Source: Sporosarcina sp. NCCP-2716
GTDB taxonomy: Bacteria > Bacillota > Bacilli > Bacillales_A > Planococcaceae
Length of the DNA: 64,000 nucleotides
NCBI RefSeq assembly: GCF_023707985.1
Contig: NZ_BRCF01000002.1
Span: 288,388 to 352,387 of the forward strand
Reading direction: 5' to 3'
Part shown: one piece after another, positions 35,182 through 43,915 of the stretch
Numbering within the stretch: position 1 is the first letter of the stretch
Layout: every line of letters starts with the position of its first letter
Notes under the pieces: model-generated
What the model was told of the DNA's origin: nothing
The model's input: only the letters and a program-made list of their open reading frames with translations
Databases searched by the model: none
Position numbers and translations under genes: made by a program

Positions 35182-36930
35182 TTACTTCAGCAAGCTGAGG
35201 ATTTTCGCCATGCGGGCATTCCCGCCGGCAACCGGACGCCAGTCGTACTGGACGAACTGTGTTCCTGTGTCTTCCAATGCTTCCGTGAAGCCTTTCAAGC
35301 CGACGTTGATGACACGCGGGCGTTCCGATACGAGAGATGCAATGTCGTCAGATACGGAAAGGTCGAATTTCTTGTCAGACTTTCCGCCTTCCACGTGTTT
35401 CTTCTCGTTATCTTCAACGTGCAGGCCGACAATGTTAAGTGCTGTGCGGACGGCTTCGTTGTTTGTTTCTTTGACGATGACACCGGCTTCTTTCAGCTCT
35501 TTGACATGGCCGTCGTAGCTTTGCGGATCATTCTTCGTACCGCAGACAGTTGCCACGACATGGAGTGTGCGGCCGTCTTCTTCCGCTGCAGCCACCGCCT
35601 TCTTAATGGAAGGGAGCAGTGCGCTTGCCATGTCGTCGTGCGAACCGTAGCCGAGTACGAAGTCGAGCAGGATGACCGCTGTCGATGCATCTGCACCGGC
35701 CTGTTCGATGAATTTCGAGCGGGTTTCCGGATCGATCATCGGGTGCGGCTTGCCTTGTGTATATTTATCGTCACCGAGGTCGACGATTTCGTGACCTTCG
35801 TGTTTCAGGACGTACCCTTCTTCGTTCTTGATATGTGTGCCGAGGCCGAGAGCGTCCGAAATGAGGACTGCCGCTTCTGATGCGAGCGTACCGCCTGAAT
35901 AGAGACCTTTCAGTGTCTTCTGGCCGTCTTTCAAGTTCGTGTTCTCCACTGTGAAGTCACCTGAGTTGTAATCCGGCTTCACTTCGTTGCCGCGTGCCAG
36001 GTCCACTGCGATATGGGCAGTTTCAGCAAGCGTATACGCCTGGTAGACGTTGCCGACGTATTCAGTCGGTTTTTCACCGAGGAATACGGCTACAACCGGC
36101 TTCGAGAGGCTCTGGAGCAATTCCATCACTTCGTTCCGCACATGCTCTGCAGGCGGCTTCGAGATGATCGTGATGATTTCCGTCTGGCTGTGGTTCTCGA
36201 GCGCACGGATGCTGTCCATCATCGTGATCGCACCGATCGGATCCTTCAGGTCGCGTCCGCCTGTACCGATGGCGTGGCTGACCCCTTCACCCAGATGGTC
36301 GATGATCGTCGATACTTCCTGGATCCCTGTACCGGATGCACCGACAAGACCGATGCGCCCTTTGCTGACGACGTTCGCGAACGCGAATGGCACGCCGTCC
36401 AGAATTCCTGTTCCGCAGTCCGGCCCCATGACGAGCAGACCTTTTTCGTGCGCTTTCTTTTTCAGGCGGAGTTCGTCTTCGACTGATACGTTATCACTGA
36501 ACATGAACACATGAAGACCGCGGTCCAATGCCTTGTCCGCTTCGTCTGCTGCATATTGTCCAGGTACGGAGATCATCGCAACGTTTGCATTCGGCAGTGC
36601 GTCGACTGCTTTGTCCCATGTACGGACAGTTTCGAATCCTTGTTTCTTGTTGCTGATCGACTGGTCCTTCAAGTACTGATCGACTTTTTCGAGCACTTTG
36701 TCCACCATGCCAGCGTCGTCCGTATCCATGACAATCGCCATGTCGTTCGATTCCGCTGCTTCCAGCTCATCAGTGTGGAGACCGGCATCCTTGAAGATGT
36801 CTTTGTTCGCTGGTGTAGCCATCATGATCTGCACTTTGTTGAGACCTTCCATCGTCGATACCGAGTTCGTCAGCAGCATCAGGTTGATGGAGTCTTGGTA
36901 CGAGTTCTTCTTGATAATCGTATGAAGCAC
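35182..36930 (-). CDS. fdrA: FdrA/AllF, acyl-CoA-synthetase-like subunit of oxamate carbamoyltransferase
   Basis: 582 residues from the GTG at 36930 (AGGGGTG 6 bp upstream), giving the usual family start HTIIKKNSYQDSINLMLLTN. Residues about 35-130 carry MMATPANKDIFKDAGL. A succinyl-CoA-synthetase-alpha-like nucleotide/CoA-binding part follows: VMGPDCGTGILDG, GLVGASGTGIQEVS and GVSHAIGTGGRDL. The second half contains GLYSGGTLASEA, KPHPMIDPETRS and LDFVLGYGSHDDMA. FdrA acts with the DUF1116 and DUF2877 proteins in phosphorolysis of oxalurate to oxamate and carbamoyl phosphate. First gene of the fdrA-allG-allH-arcC operon, under the shared box promoter. Confidence 0.9.
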   Translation of the reverse strand: MLHTIIKKNSYQDSINLMLLTNSVSTMEGLNKVQIMMATPANKDIFKDAGLHTDELEAAESNDMAIVMDTDDAGMVDKVLEKVDQYLKDQSISNKKQGFETVRTWDKAVDALPNANVAMISVPGQYAADEADKALDRGLHVFMFSDNVSVEDELRLKKKAHEKGLLVMGPDCGTGILDGVPFAFANVVSKGRIGLVGASGTGIQEVSTIIDHLGEGVSHAIGTGGRDLKDPIGAITMMDSIRALENHSQTEIITIISKPPAEHVRNEVMELLQSLSKPVVAVFLGEKPTEYVGNVYQAYTLAETAHIAVDLARGNEVKPDYNSGDFTVENTNLKDGQKTLKGLYSGGTLASEAAVLISDALGLGTHIKNEEGYVLKHEGHEIVDLGDDKYTQGKPHPMIDPETRSKFIEQAGADASTAVILLDFVLGYGSHDDMASALLPSIKKAVAAAEEDGRTLHVVATVCGTKNDPQSYDGHVKELKEAGVIVKETNNEAVRTALNIVGLHVEDNEKKHVEGGKSDKKFDLSVSDDIASLVSERPRVINVGLKGFTEALEDTGTQFVQYDWRPVAGGNARMAKILSLLK

Positions 36931-37042
36931 AAAAATCACCCCTAAAGTAAATTTTTAAAATCAGCGCACCTACGTTAGAATGTGATTCCCTAAAAACCAA
37001 TCACAAAACTGTACGACAGCTGGTTTTATTATATCCATAACC

Positions 37043-37078
37043 ATTGTACTGTAACGCGTATTGCAGACGAATAAAATC
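37043..37078 (-). promoter_or_regulatory. Promoter with shared 19-bp box, copy 2
   Basis: ATTGCAGACGAATAAAATC (plus strand, 37060-37078) is followed on the minus strand after exactly 11 bp by a TACAAT -10 (37043-37048), about 110 bp before fdrA. The same box and spacing are found at 28322-28357. Flanking CGGGA also recurs, with slightly different spacing. Confidence 0.7.
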
Positions 37079-37226
37079 CGGGAGCCGAACATTACAAAAA
37101 CGTAAAAGATTGAATGGATTGCTGTATTCCTGCCGGTTCGTGTCGTAACATGGAGAGGAACTTACCGAAGAAGCAATGTAAAATGCACGTTAATTTGAAA
37201 GAACGAGTTGGAAAAGAGGATGCAGT

Positions 37227-38102
37227 ATGGCTGGAACATTTGTATACCGCGAAGCGGATGGATGCAGCATCGGAGCGGCCCTCCATCCGGCTTCGGCTCC
37301 GAAGGCTCCGCTGCTCGTGTATATCCACGGCGGCGGTCTGATCTGGGGGACGAAAGAAGACATGAACAAGCAGCAGATCGCCCGCTATAACGAAGCGGGT
37401 TTCAATGTGCTGTCCGTTGACTACCGGCTTGCGCCAGAGACGAAACTGCCGGGTATCCGGGAAGACATCGGGGAGTTGTTCAAATGGGTGAAAGGGGAAG
37501 CGGCCGCGCAGTTCGACTATGACACGGAACGCGTGGCTGCAGTCGGCGGCTCGGCAGGCGGGTATTTGGCTCTGCTCGCGGGCACGTTCGCCGTCAGACC
37601 GGATGCAATCGTGTCCTTCTATGGATACGGACAAGTGACCGGTGACTGGTACCGCAAGCCGAGCCCTCACTTTACGGGTATGCCGGCTGTTCCGAAACTG
37701 CTCGCTGATCAGCTCGTGAAACCATCTGCGATCGCCGCCGCGCCGATCCAGCAGCGATATGCGATCTACCTATATTGCCGCCAGTCCGGTACGTGGCTGG
37801 ACTGGGTCGCAGGTGAGGAACTCGCTGGGGATGCAGCGGAACTCGGCAGCTATGCCCCTGTGCAGCTGGCCGATGCACAGTACCCCGCCACCCTCCTCAT
37901 CCACGGGGATGCAGATGAAGATGTGCCGTATAGTGAATCACTTGCCATGAAAGAAAAGCTGGACGCGCTCGGTGTGTACAATGAGCTGCTGACCATCCCG
38001 CGAGGACAGCACAACTTTGACGCGGATATGGACGACCCGGATTCTGTCCGTGCTGTCGAGAGAACGATTCAATTCCTGAAACAACGCTTTGCCATGAAGT
38101 GA
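37227..38102 (+). CDS. Alpha/beta hydrolase (HSL/esterase type), next to allD
   Basis: 291 residues; GAGG 7 bp before the ATG. The oxyanion loop is VYIHGGGLIWG, the nucleophile elbow VGGSAGGYLALL, the acid lies in LIHGDADEDVPY and the histidine in GQHNFDADM, so the catalytic triad is complete. No signal peptide. It is divergent from fdrA and lies 36 bp upstream of allD, so probably cotranscribed with it. The position suggests hydrolysis of an ester or amide in the ureide route, but the family does not define the substrate. Confidence 0.8.
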   Translation: MAGTFVYREADGCSIGAALHPASAPKAPLLVYIHGGGLIWGTKEDMNKQQIARYNEAGFNVLSVDYRLAPETKLPGIREDIGELFKWVKGEAAAQFDYDTERVAAVGGSAGGYLALLAGTFAVRPDAIVSFYGYGQVTGDWYRKPSPHFTGMPAVPKLLADQLVKPSAIAAAPIQQRYAIYLYCRQSGTWLDWVAGEELAGDAAELGSYAPVQLADAQYPATLLIHGDADEDVPYSESLAMKEKLDALGVYNELLTIPRGQHNFDADMDDPDSVRAVERTIQFLKQRFAMK

Positions 38103-38138
38103 ACGATCCGGCAGCTGATGCCAGAAGGAGTGTAGACA

Positions 38139-39188
38139 ATGATAGTGATGTATGAAGAATTGAAAGAACTGATGGCCCGTAAACTGGAGAAAGCCGGGCT
38201 CCAGCCGTCACACGCCGAAATCGTCGCGGACGTGCTGGCGCATGCCGACGCACGCGGCATCCACTCGCACGGCGCAATGCGGACGGAGTATTACGCGGAA
38301 CGCATCGCGAAAGGCGGTATCACGGTGGATCCGGACTTCAAATTCACGAAAACGACGCCGGGGACCGCGGTGCTCGATGCGGATAACGGTGCGGGACATG
38401 TGGCGGCGAAAGAAGCGATGGAGCATGCGATCGGCATGGCACGCGAAAACGGGACAGCCGTTGTCGGTATCCGCCGTATGAGCCACAGCGGTGCGATGTC
38501 GTATTTCGTCCAGCAGGCAGCGGAAGCCGGGATGATCGGCATCTCGCTCTGTCAATCAGATCCGATGGTCGTCCCGTTCGGCGGAGCGGAGCCCTATTTC
38601 GGTACGAATCCGCTTGCTTTCGCAGCTCCAGGCAAAGGGGATGACAAAATCATCTTCGACATGGCGACGAGCGTCCAGGCTTGGGGAAAGATCCTGCATG
38701 CGCGCTCGAAAGGCGAATCGATCCCCGACACATGGGCGGTCGACGCAGACGGCGTGCCGACGACCGATCCGTTCAAAGTGACCGGCCTGCTGCCGATCGC
38801 CGGTCCGAAAGGCTACGGCCTCATGATGATGGTCGATATCCTGTCAGGCGTCCTGCTCGGCCTGCCGTTCGGCAAGCACGTGTCGTCCATGTATCATGAC
38901 CTGACAGCCGGCCGTGAACTCGGGCAGCTGCATATCGTCATCGACCCGGGCGCCTTCACTAGTGCTGACCTGTTCCGACAAAATATATCCGGGATGATGA
39001 AGGAATTGAACGAAGTCAAACCGGCTCCCGGGTTCGACCAAGTGCTCTACCCGGGGCAGAACACGACGCTGCAGGAACAGGAATCGATGAAAAACGGCAT
39101 CGAGATCGTCGATGATATCCTTGCCTATCTCCGCAGCGATACCGTCCACAACAACCAGTATGATCATAAAGATCCGTTCGCAAAGTGA
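38139..39188 (+). CDS. allD: Ureidoglycolate dehydrogenase (AllD, LDH2/MDH2 family)
   Basis: 349 residues, the same length as Escherichia coli AllD. It oxidises ureidoglycolate to oxalurate with NAD+. Motifs: HADARGIHSHGAMRTEYYAERI, NGTAVVGIRRMSHSGAMSYFVQQ, FGTNPLAFAAPG, IIFDMATSVQAWGKI and GPKGYGLMMMVDILSGVL. AGAAGGAG precedes the ATG. Malate or lactate dehydrogenases of the same family are possible, but the neighbouring fdrA-allGH-arcC set makes AllD the best reading. Ends at a strong terminator. Confidence 0.88.
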   Translation: MIVMYEELKELMARKLEKAGLQPSHAEIVADVLAHADARGIHSHGAMRTEYYAERIAKGGITVDPDFKFTKTTPGTAVLDADNGAGHVAAKEAMEHAIGMARENGTAVVGIRRMSHSGAMSYFVQQAAEAGMIGISLCQSDPMVVPFGGAEPYFGTNPLAFAAPGKGDDKIIFDMATSVQAWGKILHARSKGESIPDTWAVDADGVPTTDPFKVTGLLPIAGPKGYGLMMMVDILSGVLLGLPFGKHVSSMYHDLTAGRELGQLHIVIDPGAFTSADLFRQNISGMMKELNEVKPAPGFDQVLYPGQNTTLQEQESMKNGIEIVDDILAYLRSDTVHNNQYDHKDPFAK

Positions 39189-39207
39189 GTTCATACAGAA
39201 TATAACG

Positions 39208-39242
39208 AAACCGGTCAGCATACGTGCGCTGACCGGTTTTTT
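39208..39242 (+). terminator. Terminator after allD
   Basis: AAACCGGTCAGC/GCTGACCGGTTT stem, 8-base loop, T run. It can also act on the convergent allC-like gene, 28 bp away. Confidence 0.88.
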
Positions 39243-39270
39243 CATGGGATCCTATTGAGTTCGCCGGTCT

Positions 39271-40503
39271 TCAGCAGACAACCGCCTGTTTCAGCAGCAG
39301 GTCGCGCAGCACTTCGGCGCCTGTCAACAGCTGTTCCATGGACGTATATTCTGCCGGGTTGTGGCTCAGACCGTCTTTCGACGGGACGAAGATCATGCAA
39401 GCCGGACAGAAGCGAGCCATGTTCATCGTGTCGTGTCCGGCGCCGCTCGCCATTTCCAGCCACGTAATTCCACGTTCCTCACAGACGGCTTTCAATTCCT
39501 CGACGAGATCCTCATCCATCTGTACAGGCTCCTCGCTGGAGATTTCATCCATCCAGATGTCCAGTCCGCGTGCTTCTGCAATCCGGCTGACCGCCTGCTC
39601 GAGGGCAGTGACAACCCGCTGCCGGGATTCCGTGTCGGTTCCTCGGATATCGACGTCAAGCTCCGCAGCACTCGGCACGACGTTCATGGCGCCGGGCTGT
39701 ATTGAGAACACACCGACCGTACCGACCGTACCATATTCCAGTTCAGCCAAGGCGGCCTGTTCGACGGCCAGCGCGATTTCCGCACCGCCGAGCAGGGCGT
39801 CATGGCGGTAGTCCATCGGCGTCGTGCCGGAGTGATCCGCCGTGCCGCCAACGTGGACGTGATACCGTGCCGGAGCCGCGATGGCCGATACGACTCCTAC
39901 CGCCGTCCCCTGCTTTTCGAGGACGGGGCCCTGTTCAATGTGGAGCTCGACGAACGCTTTGAATTCGTCCTGGAACCGCATCGCCAAGTGGACTTCCTCC
40001 AAGTTCAGGCCATTGTCTTCGAATGCCTGCATGAGCGTCACGCCGTTCTTGTCGGTCAGCGAGCGGGTATATGCCGGGTCGAGCCGGCCGGACATCGCTT
40101 TGCTGCCGAGGGTCGACGCGCCGAAGCGGGCGGATTCCTCGCAGGCGAAGATGATGACTTCGATCGGATGACGGGTCTCGATCCCTTCCTCCTGAAGCGA
40201 ACGCATGACTTCGAGGGCGGCAAGGACACCCGCCGTCCCGTCGAATTCCCCTGCTGCGTAGACAGAGTCGATGTGGGAACCGGTGGCGACGACGGGCAGT
40301 TCGTCCTGCTTTCCGTCACGCCGGGCGATCACATTGCCCGCATAGTCGGTCCGTACAGTCATGCCGATCTGTTCGAACTGCCGGATCATATGCTGACGGG
40401 CTCTGCGCTCCGTTTCCGTATAGGCGAGCCGGTTGATGCCTTCCCCTTTGTCTGTGAATGCACCGAGTTCTTTAAATGACTGACGCAGCCGATCGAGCTT
40501 CAT
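39271..40503 (-). CDS. allC: Allantoate/ureidoglycolate-type amidohydrolase (AllC-like, M20 hydantoinase/carbamoylase family)
   Basis: 410 residues; GGAAGGGGA before the ATG. Metal-site motifs: VATGSHIDSV, GEFDGTAGVLAALEV, IIFACEESARFG, HIEQGPVLE, the dimer-domain motif GGTADHSGTTPMDYRHDAL and the late His in KDGLSHNPAEYTS. Such enzymes hydrolyse N-carbamoyl groups: allantoate, ureidoglycine, ureidoglycolate, N-carbamoyl-L-amino acids or beta-ureidopropionate. Only context points to AllC. It follows the CynX-like transporter gene by 54 bp on the same strand and is convergent with allD. Confidence 0.8.
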   Translation of the reverse strand: MKLDRLRQSFKELGAFTDKGEGINRLAYTETERRARQHMIRQFEQIGMTVRTDYAGNVIARRDGKQDELPVVATGSHIDSVYAAGEFDGTAGVLAALEVMRSLQEEGIETRHPIEVIIFACEESARFGASTLGSKAMSGRLDPAYTRSLTDKNGVTLMQAFEDNGLNLEEVHLAMRFQDEFKAFVELHIEQGPVLEKQGTAVGVVSAIAAPARYHVHVGGTADHSGTTPMDYRHDALLGGAEIALAVEQAALAELEYGTVGTVGVFSIQPGAMNVVPSAAELDVDIRGTDTESRQRVVTALEQAVSRIAEARGLDIWMDEISSEEPVQMDEDLVEELKAVCEERGITWLEMASGAGHDTMNMARFCPACMIFVPSKDGLSHNPAEYTSMEQLLTGAEVLRDLLLKQAVVC

Positions 40504-40557
40504 GGCGATTCCCCTTCCCTGTCCTGTTAGTATGGATTCATTGGCAAACGTTCATTT

Positions 40558-41790
40558 TCAGGCTTCATCGGTGAACGGCTCGCTGACGTATTTGTCGCGT
40601 CCGGCCCCGATGCCGGCGATTGTCATCACGACACAGACGAAGACGAGGACAGCGAGCGGCACAGTCCAGCTGCCGGTCATGTCGTAGATCAGGCCAATCG
40701 CCAAAGGACCGGTCGCTGCCAGCAGATAGCCGACTGATTGGGCCATGCCCGACAGCTGCCCAGCTTGGCGGCCGTCTCTCGACCGCATGCCTAGAAGTGC
40801 GAGGGACAGACTGATGGTGGCCCCTGACGCCAGTCCGATCAGCATGCTGGACCCGACCAGGAAGGCGGAAGAGCCTCCGATTAGCAGGCCTGCATAGCCG
40901 AGAGCATACATGAGTCCCGCCGCCCCGGCAATCCCAGACTGGTTGCGGAACTTCTCCGCAAGCAGCGGTGCGACGAATGTCGACGGGATGCTGACCATCT
41001 GTGCAACCGACAGCGTCCAGCCGGCAGCGGACGGGGAGAACCCGGCGTCGATCAGGATCTGGGGCAGCCACGAGACCAGCGTGTAGAACCCGAACGACTG
41101 CAGTCCCATGAACAGCGTCACCTGCCAGGCGAGCAGCGAACCGAACAACCCTTTCCGTTTGGCAGCGACGAACACTTTCATCTCGTCTTCAGGCGCCGGC
41201 TGCTCTTTCTCCATGACGATGATCCAAAGTACCGCACCACCGGCCGACAGCAGCACCCATGAGCTGAGGGAGAGTTCCCATCCGAGACCGGCACCGGTCG
41301 CAAGCGGGATCGACACACCCGATGCAGCCGCTGCAAATACACACATCGCCGTCGAATAGATGCTCGTCATCCGTCCGACTTTGCGAGGGAATTTCTCTTT
41401 CAGGAACGCCGGGAGAAGCACGTTCATCAGCGCGATGCCGACCCCAATCAGCGCTGTACCGATGAACAGCAGCGGCATATAGGGCACCGAGCGCAGGATG
41501 ATGCCGGCTGTCAGGAAGAACAGCCCCGACAGGATCATCCTCATGTTGCCGTATTTATTGCCGAAGCGGGCAGCGACAGTGGACATCGCTGCGAATGCGA
41601 TGAGCGGCAGGCTCGTGATCATTCCGGCGCTCCAGTTGGACAGTCCGAGTTCGTCGCGGATCGTTCCGAGCAGCGGTCCGACCGACGTGATCGCCGGCCG
41701 TAAGTTGAAACCGATAACAATGATGGCAATGAGCAAAAGCGTCCGTTCTGCCGAAGATGGACGTTCTGTCTTTGTCGTGCTTGTATTCAT
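40558..41790 (-). CDS. CynX/NimT-family MFS transporter
   Basis: 410 residues from ATG 41790, which has GAGGAGGACAG upstream. Twelve membrane segments; the start IIVIGFNLRPAITSVGPLLGTIRDELGLS is the signature of the cyanate-permease-like (CynX/NimT/YeaN) branch of MFS. It is cotranscribed with the AllC-like gene and so is a candidate carrier of a ureide or carbamoyl compound. An imperfect inverted repeat (TTCAACAG, 9 bp, CTGTTCAA; one mismatch) lies about 65 bp upstream and could be an operator. Confidence 0.83.
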   Translation of the reverse strand: MNTSTTKTERPSSAERTLLLIAIIVIGFNLRPAITSVGPLLGTIRDELGLSNWSAGMITSLPLIAFAAMSTVAARFGNKYGNMRMILSGLFFLTAGIILRSVPYMPLLFIGTALIGVGIALMNVLLPAFLKEKFPRKVGRMTSIYSTAMCVFAAAASGVSIPLATGAGLGWELSLSSWVLLSAGGAVLWIIVMEKEQPAPEDEMKVFVAAKRKGLFGSLLAWQVTLFMGLQSFGFYTLVSWLPQILIDAGFSPSAAGWTLSVAQMVSIPSTFVAPLLAEKFRNQSGIAGAAGLMYALGYAGLLIGGSSAFLVGSSMLIGLASGATISLSLALLGMRSRDGRQAGQLSGMAQSVGYLLAATGPLAIGLIYDMTGSWTVPLAVLVFVCVVMTIAGIGAGRDKYVSEPFTDEA

Positions 41791-41908
41791 AAGAACTGTC
41801 CTCCTCACCTTTTGTCTCAGTTGCTGAGCAGCCGTCTGACTGCACGTTCAACAGGATATGACTCTGTTCAATTTTCTGCCATAGATTGAGTGAAGTCAAG
41901 GACAGCAG

Positions 41909-41961
41909 CAAAAAAAGCGGCCGCGGGAATGCGTATTGCACACCCTGCTGCCGCTCTTTTT
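41909..41961. terminator. Bidirectional terminator after the dicarboxylate symporter gene
   Basis: AAAAAGCGGC(C)GC pairs with GC(T)GCCGCT(C)TTTTT, long stem with small mismatches, flanked by A and T runs. It lies between the symporter stop and the CynX-like promoter region. Confidence 0.75.
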
Positions 41962-41971
41962 CCGTACGAGG

Positions 41972-43225
41972 TCACGTGCGGATGTTTCCTTGTCCTTCCT
42001 CCGCAAATGCCCTCTTCTTTTCCTCTGATTTTCCGATCAATGACGTGCCGACGAGGTCCCCTGTCACGTTAAGCGCGGTGGCTCCCATCCCTACCAGCGC
42101 ATCGATGGACGTCAGCAGCGCAACCGCTTCGATCGGCAGGCCGAGCTGGACGAAGACAGTCGCGATCATGACGATTCCCGCTCCCGGCACACCAGCTGTA
42201 CCGATGGACGCGAGCGTGCCGATCAGCACGACCATCATCATATCGGTCAGTGACAGCGGGGTGCCGGCGATATTCGCTGCGAATACGGCCGACACGGCAA
42301 TCCGGATCGCCGCCCCGTCCATATTGACCGTGGCACCGAGCGGCAGGCTGAACCCGTACAGGCTGCGCGGAATGCCCATGTCACGGGCCGCTTTCAGCGA
42401 CAGCGGCAGCGTCCCGGCACTGCTCTGTGTGACGAACGCAGTAGCGATCGGCGTCCTCGTATGCTTGAAGAAGTTCAGAGGGTTGACTTTGAACAGCAAC
42501 ATGGCCACGGTGTACAGGATGATTTGCGCAATCAGGGCGACGTAGAACACGCCGATCATGCCGCCGAGCTCCACTAATGTATGGATTCCCTGGCTGCCGA
42601 CCGTTTTCGCCATGATTGCAAACACGCCGATCGGGACATACTGGAGAATCGCTTTCAGGATGAGGAGCGATGCTTCATTCAGCGCTGTGACCGATTTCAG
42701 CAGGTGTTCACCAAGCCCTTCCGTCTTCTCCGAACTGCGCAAAGCGGAAATTGCGATGCCGAACGCAAGCGCCGTGAAGATGATACCAAGCAGGTTCATC
42801 TCCGTGAAAGCGGTCACGATGTTCGACGGAACGATATTCAGGAGCACGTTCACGATGCCGGGGTTGTCCGGCACGTCGAACGACTCATTGCCGCCGAGCT
42901 GCATCCCCTGCCCCGGCTGGAAAAGCGAAGCGACCGCGAGACCGACCGTGATGGCGACAGCGGAACTGAGCGTGTAGTAGAGAAAGACCTTGCCTCCCAT
43001 CCGGCCCAGATTGCTGATGGTCGTCTGGTTCACACCGACGATGAGGGTGAACAGGATGAGCGGGATGATGAGGAAGGTGAGCAGCCGGATGAGAAGATCG
43101 CCGAAAGGTGCCAGCACCTTTGCCTGTTCACCGAGAAGCAGACCCGCTGGAATCCCGAGGATCAGGGCGATCGTAATTTTTAAGATCAATGATGCGGATG
43201 CATACCGTTTCCAGATCGCTTTCAT
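41972..43225 (-). CDS. Sodium/proton:dicarboxylate symporter (DAACS family)
   Basis: 417 residues. Hallmarks of GltP/GltT/DctA-type carriers: LIPLILFTLIVGV, the hairpin-1 serine motif FVTQSSAGTLPLSL, the NMDG motif GATVNMDGAAI, hairpin 2 IGTAGVPGAG and the final segment SIDALVGMGATALNVTGDLVGT. The terminal arginine of glutamate/aspartate carriers is not obvious in the last segment. It imports dicarboxylates, glutamate/aspartate or neutral relatives; the exact substrate is open. Single gene with its own promoter. Confidence 0.88.
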   Translation of the reverse strand: MKAIWKRYASASLILKITIALILGIPAGLLLGEQAKVLAPFGDLLIRLLTFLIIPLILFTLIVGVNQTTISNLGRMGGKVFLYYTLSSAVAITVGLAVASLFQPGQGMQLGGNESFDVPDNPGIVNVLLNIVPSNIVTAFTEMNLLGIIFTALAFGIAISALRSSEKTEGLGEHLLKSVTALNEASLLILKAILQYVPIGVFAIMAKTVGSQGIHTLVELGGMIGVFYVALIAQIILYTVAMLLFKVNPLNFFKHTRTPIATAFVTQSSAGTLPLSLKAARDMGIPRSLYGFSLPLGATVNMDGAAIRIAVSAVFAANIAGTPLSLTDMMMVVLIGTLASIGTAGVPGAGIVMIATVFVQLGLPIEAVALLTSIDALVGMGATALNVTGDLVGTSLIGKSEEKKRAFAEEGQGNIRT

Positions 43226-43291
43226 TTATCAGCATCCCCTTTTTCAGTTATCGAATAATCCCTATAAGCTTAGTAGGAAATATATTATCTT

Positions 43292-43320
43292 ACAATAGTA
43301 CAGTGCACTATCTCTGTCAA
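43292..43320 (-). promoter_or_regulatory. Promoter of the dicarboxylate symporter gene
   Basis: TTGACA, 17-bp spacer, TATTGT on the minus strand. The spacer holds a near-palindrome (ATAGTACAGTGCACTAT on the plus strand, 7 of 8 pairs), a good place for a repressor. Confidence 0.65.
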
Positions 43321-43473
43321 TTCCCTTGCTCTCTTTCCTCTATTCTTCCCCTCGCCCGTACAAATACACCCTTTCCATTCTATTTTCCAAAGAATTGTTA
43401 GAATAGTTGTTTATCTGATTTTAGGAGTGGTACTACTAATACTAATTGACTTTTTTCAAAAGGAGGATTTCCA

Positions 43474-43914
43474 TTGTCCAATCAAGTGGATAACTTATTC
43501 CGCGACTCGGAGTCTGCGAACGCACAGGCGATCGAACTGATCGGCACGTATGATCATCCATTGCTCGTATTGCTGAAGCAGACGCTGACAGACCAGCAGT
43601 CCGCACTCCGCACCCTCGTCTCGGAAACGGAAGGACAGGATCACCCGCCCATTGCCTCGTTCAAGAATGCCTGCACCCATGTCTATCATGCAAACGAGGT
43701 CTCCATGCCGTTCTACGAATCATGGGAGCGTGCTGTCACGTGGATGCCCGACCCCTCCCAAGCCATACAGGAGAAGCTCGGACCGCTGATGAAGAGCATG
43801 CATGGAAACCTGCAGGAAGCAGCACAACTGCTGGAATCCGCGTACGGCTACATGGCTGTCAAATATGTCATTCCGTCATTTTACTTACCCGCAGTACAAG
43901 AAGGAGGCGCATAA
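43474..43914 (+). CDS. Unknown helical protein, probable partner of the molybdopterin oxidoreductase
   Basis: 146 residues from a TTG start with AAAGGAGG 6-7 bp upstream. Mostly amphipathic helix (DSESANAQAIELIGTYD, LLKQTLTDQQSALRTLV, IQEKLGPLMKSMHGNLQEA), with a single cysteine (C67) and no signal peptide or membrane segment. It ends 1 bp before the ATG of the molybdoenzyme gene, so the two are surely coupled. Dedicated chaperones of molybdoenzymes are small helical proteins encoded next to them, and this could be one, but I see no NarJ/TorD signature. Confidence 0.7.
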   Translation: MSNQVDNLFRDSESANAQAIELIGTYDHPLLVLLKQTLTDQQSALRTLVSETEGQDHPPIASFKNACTHVYHANEVSMPFYESWERAVTWMPDPSQAIQEKLGPLMKSMHGNLQEAAQLLESAYGYMAVKYVIPSFYLPAVQEGGA

Positions 43915-43915
43915 C

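Noticed and set aside
41928-41942. GCGTATTGCA near 41930 as a third copy of the ureide box
   Set aside because: It shares only ten bases with the fdrA copy, lies in the loop of a terminator and lacks the rest of the 19-mer.
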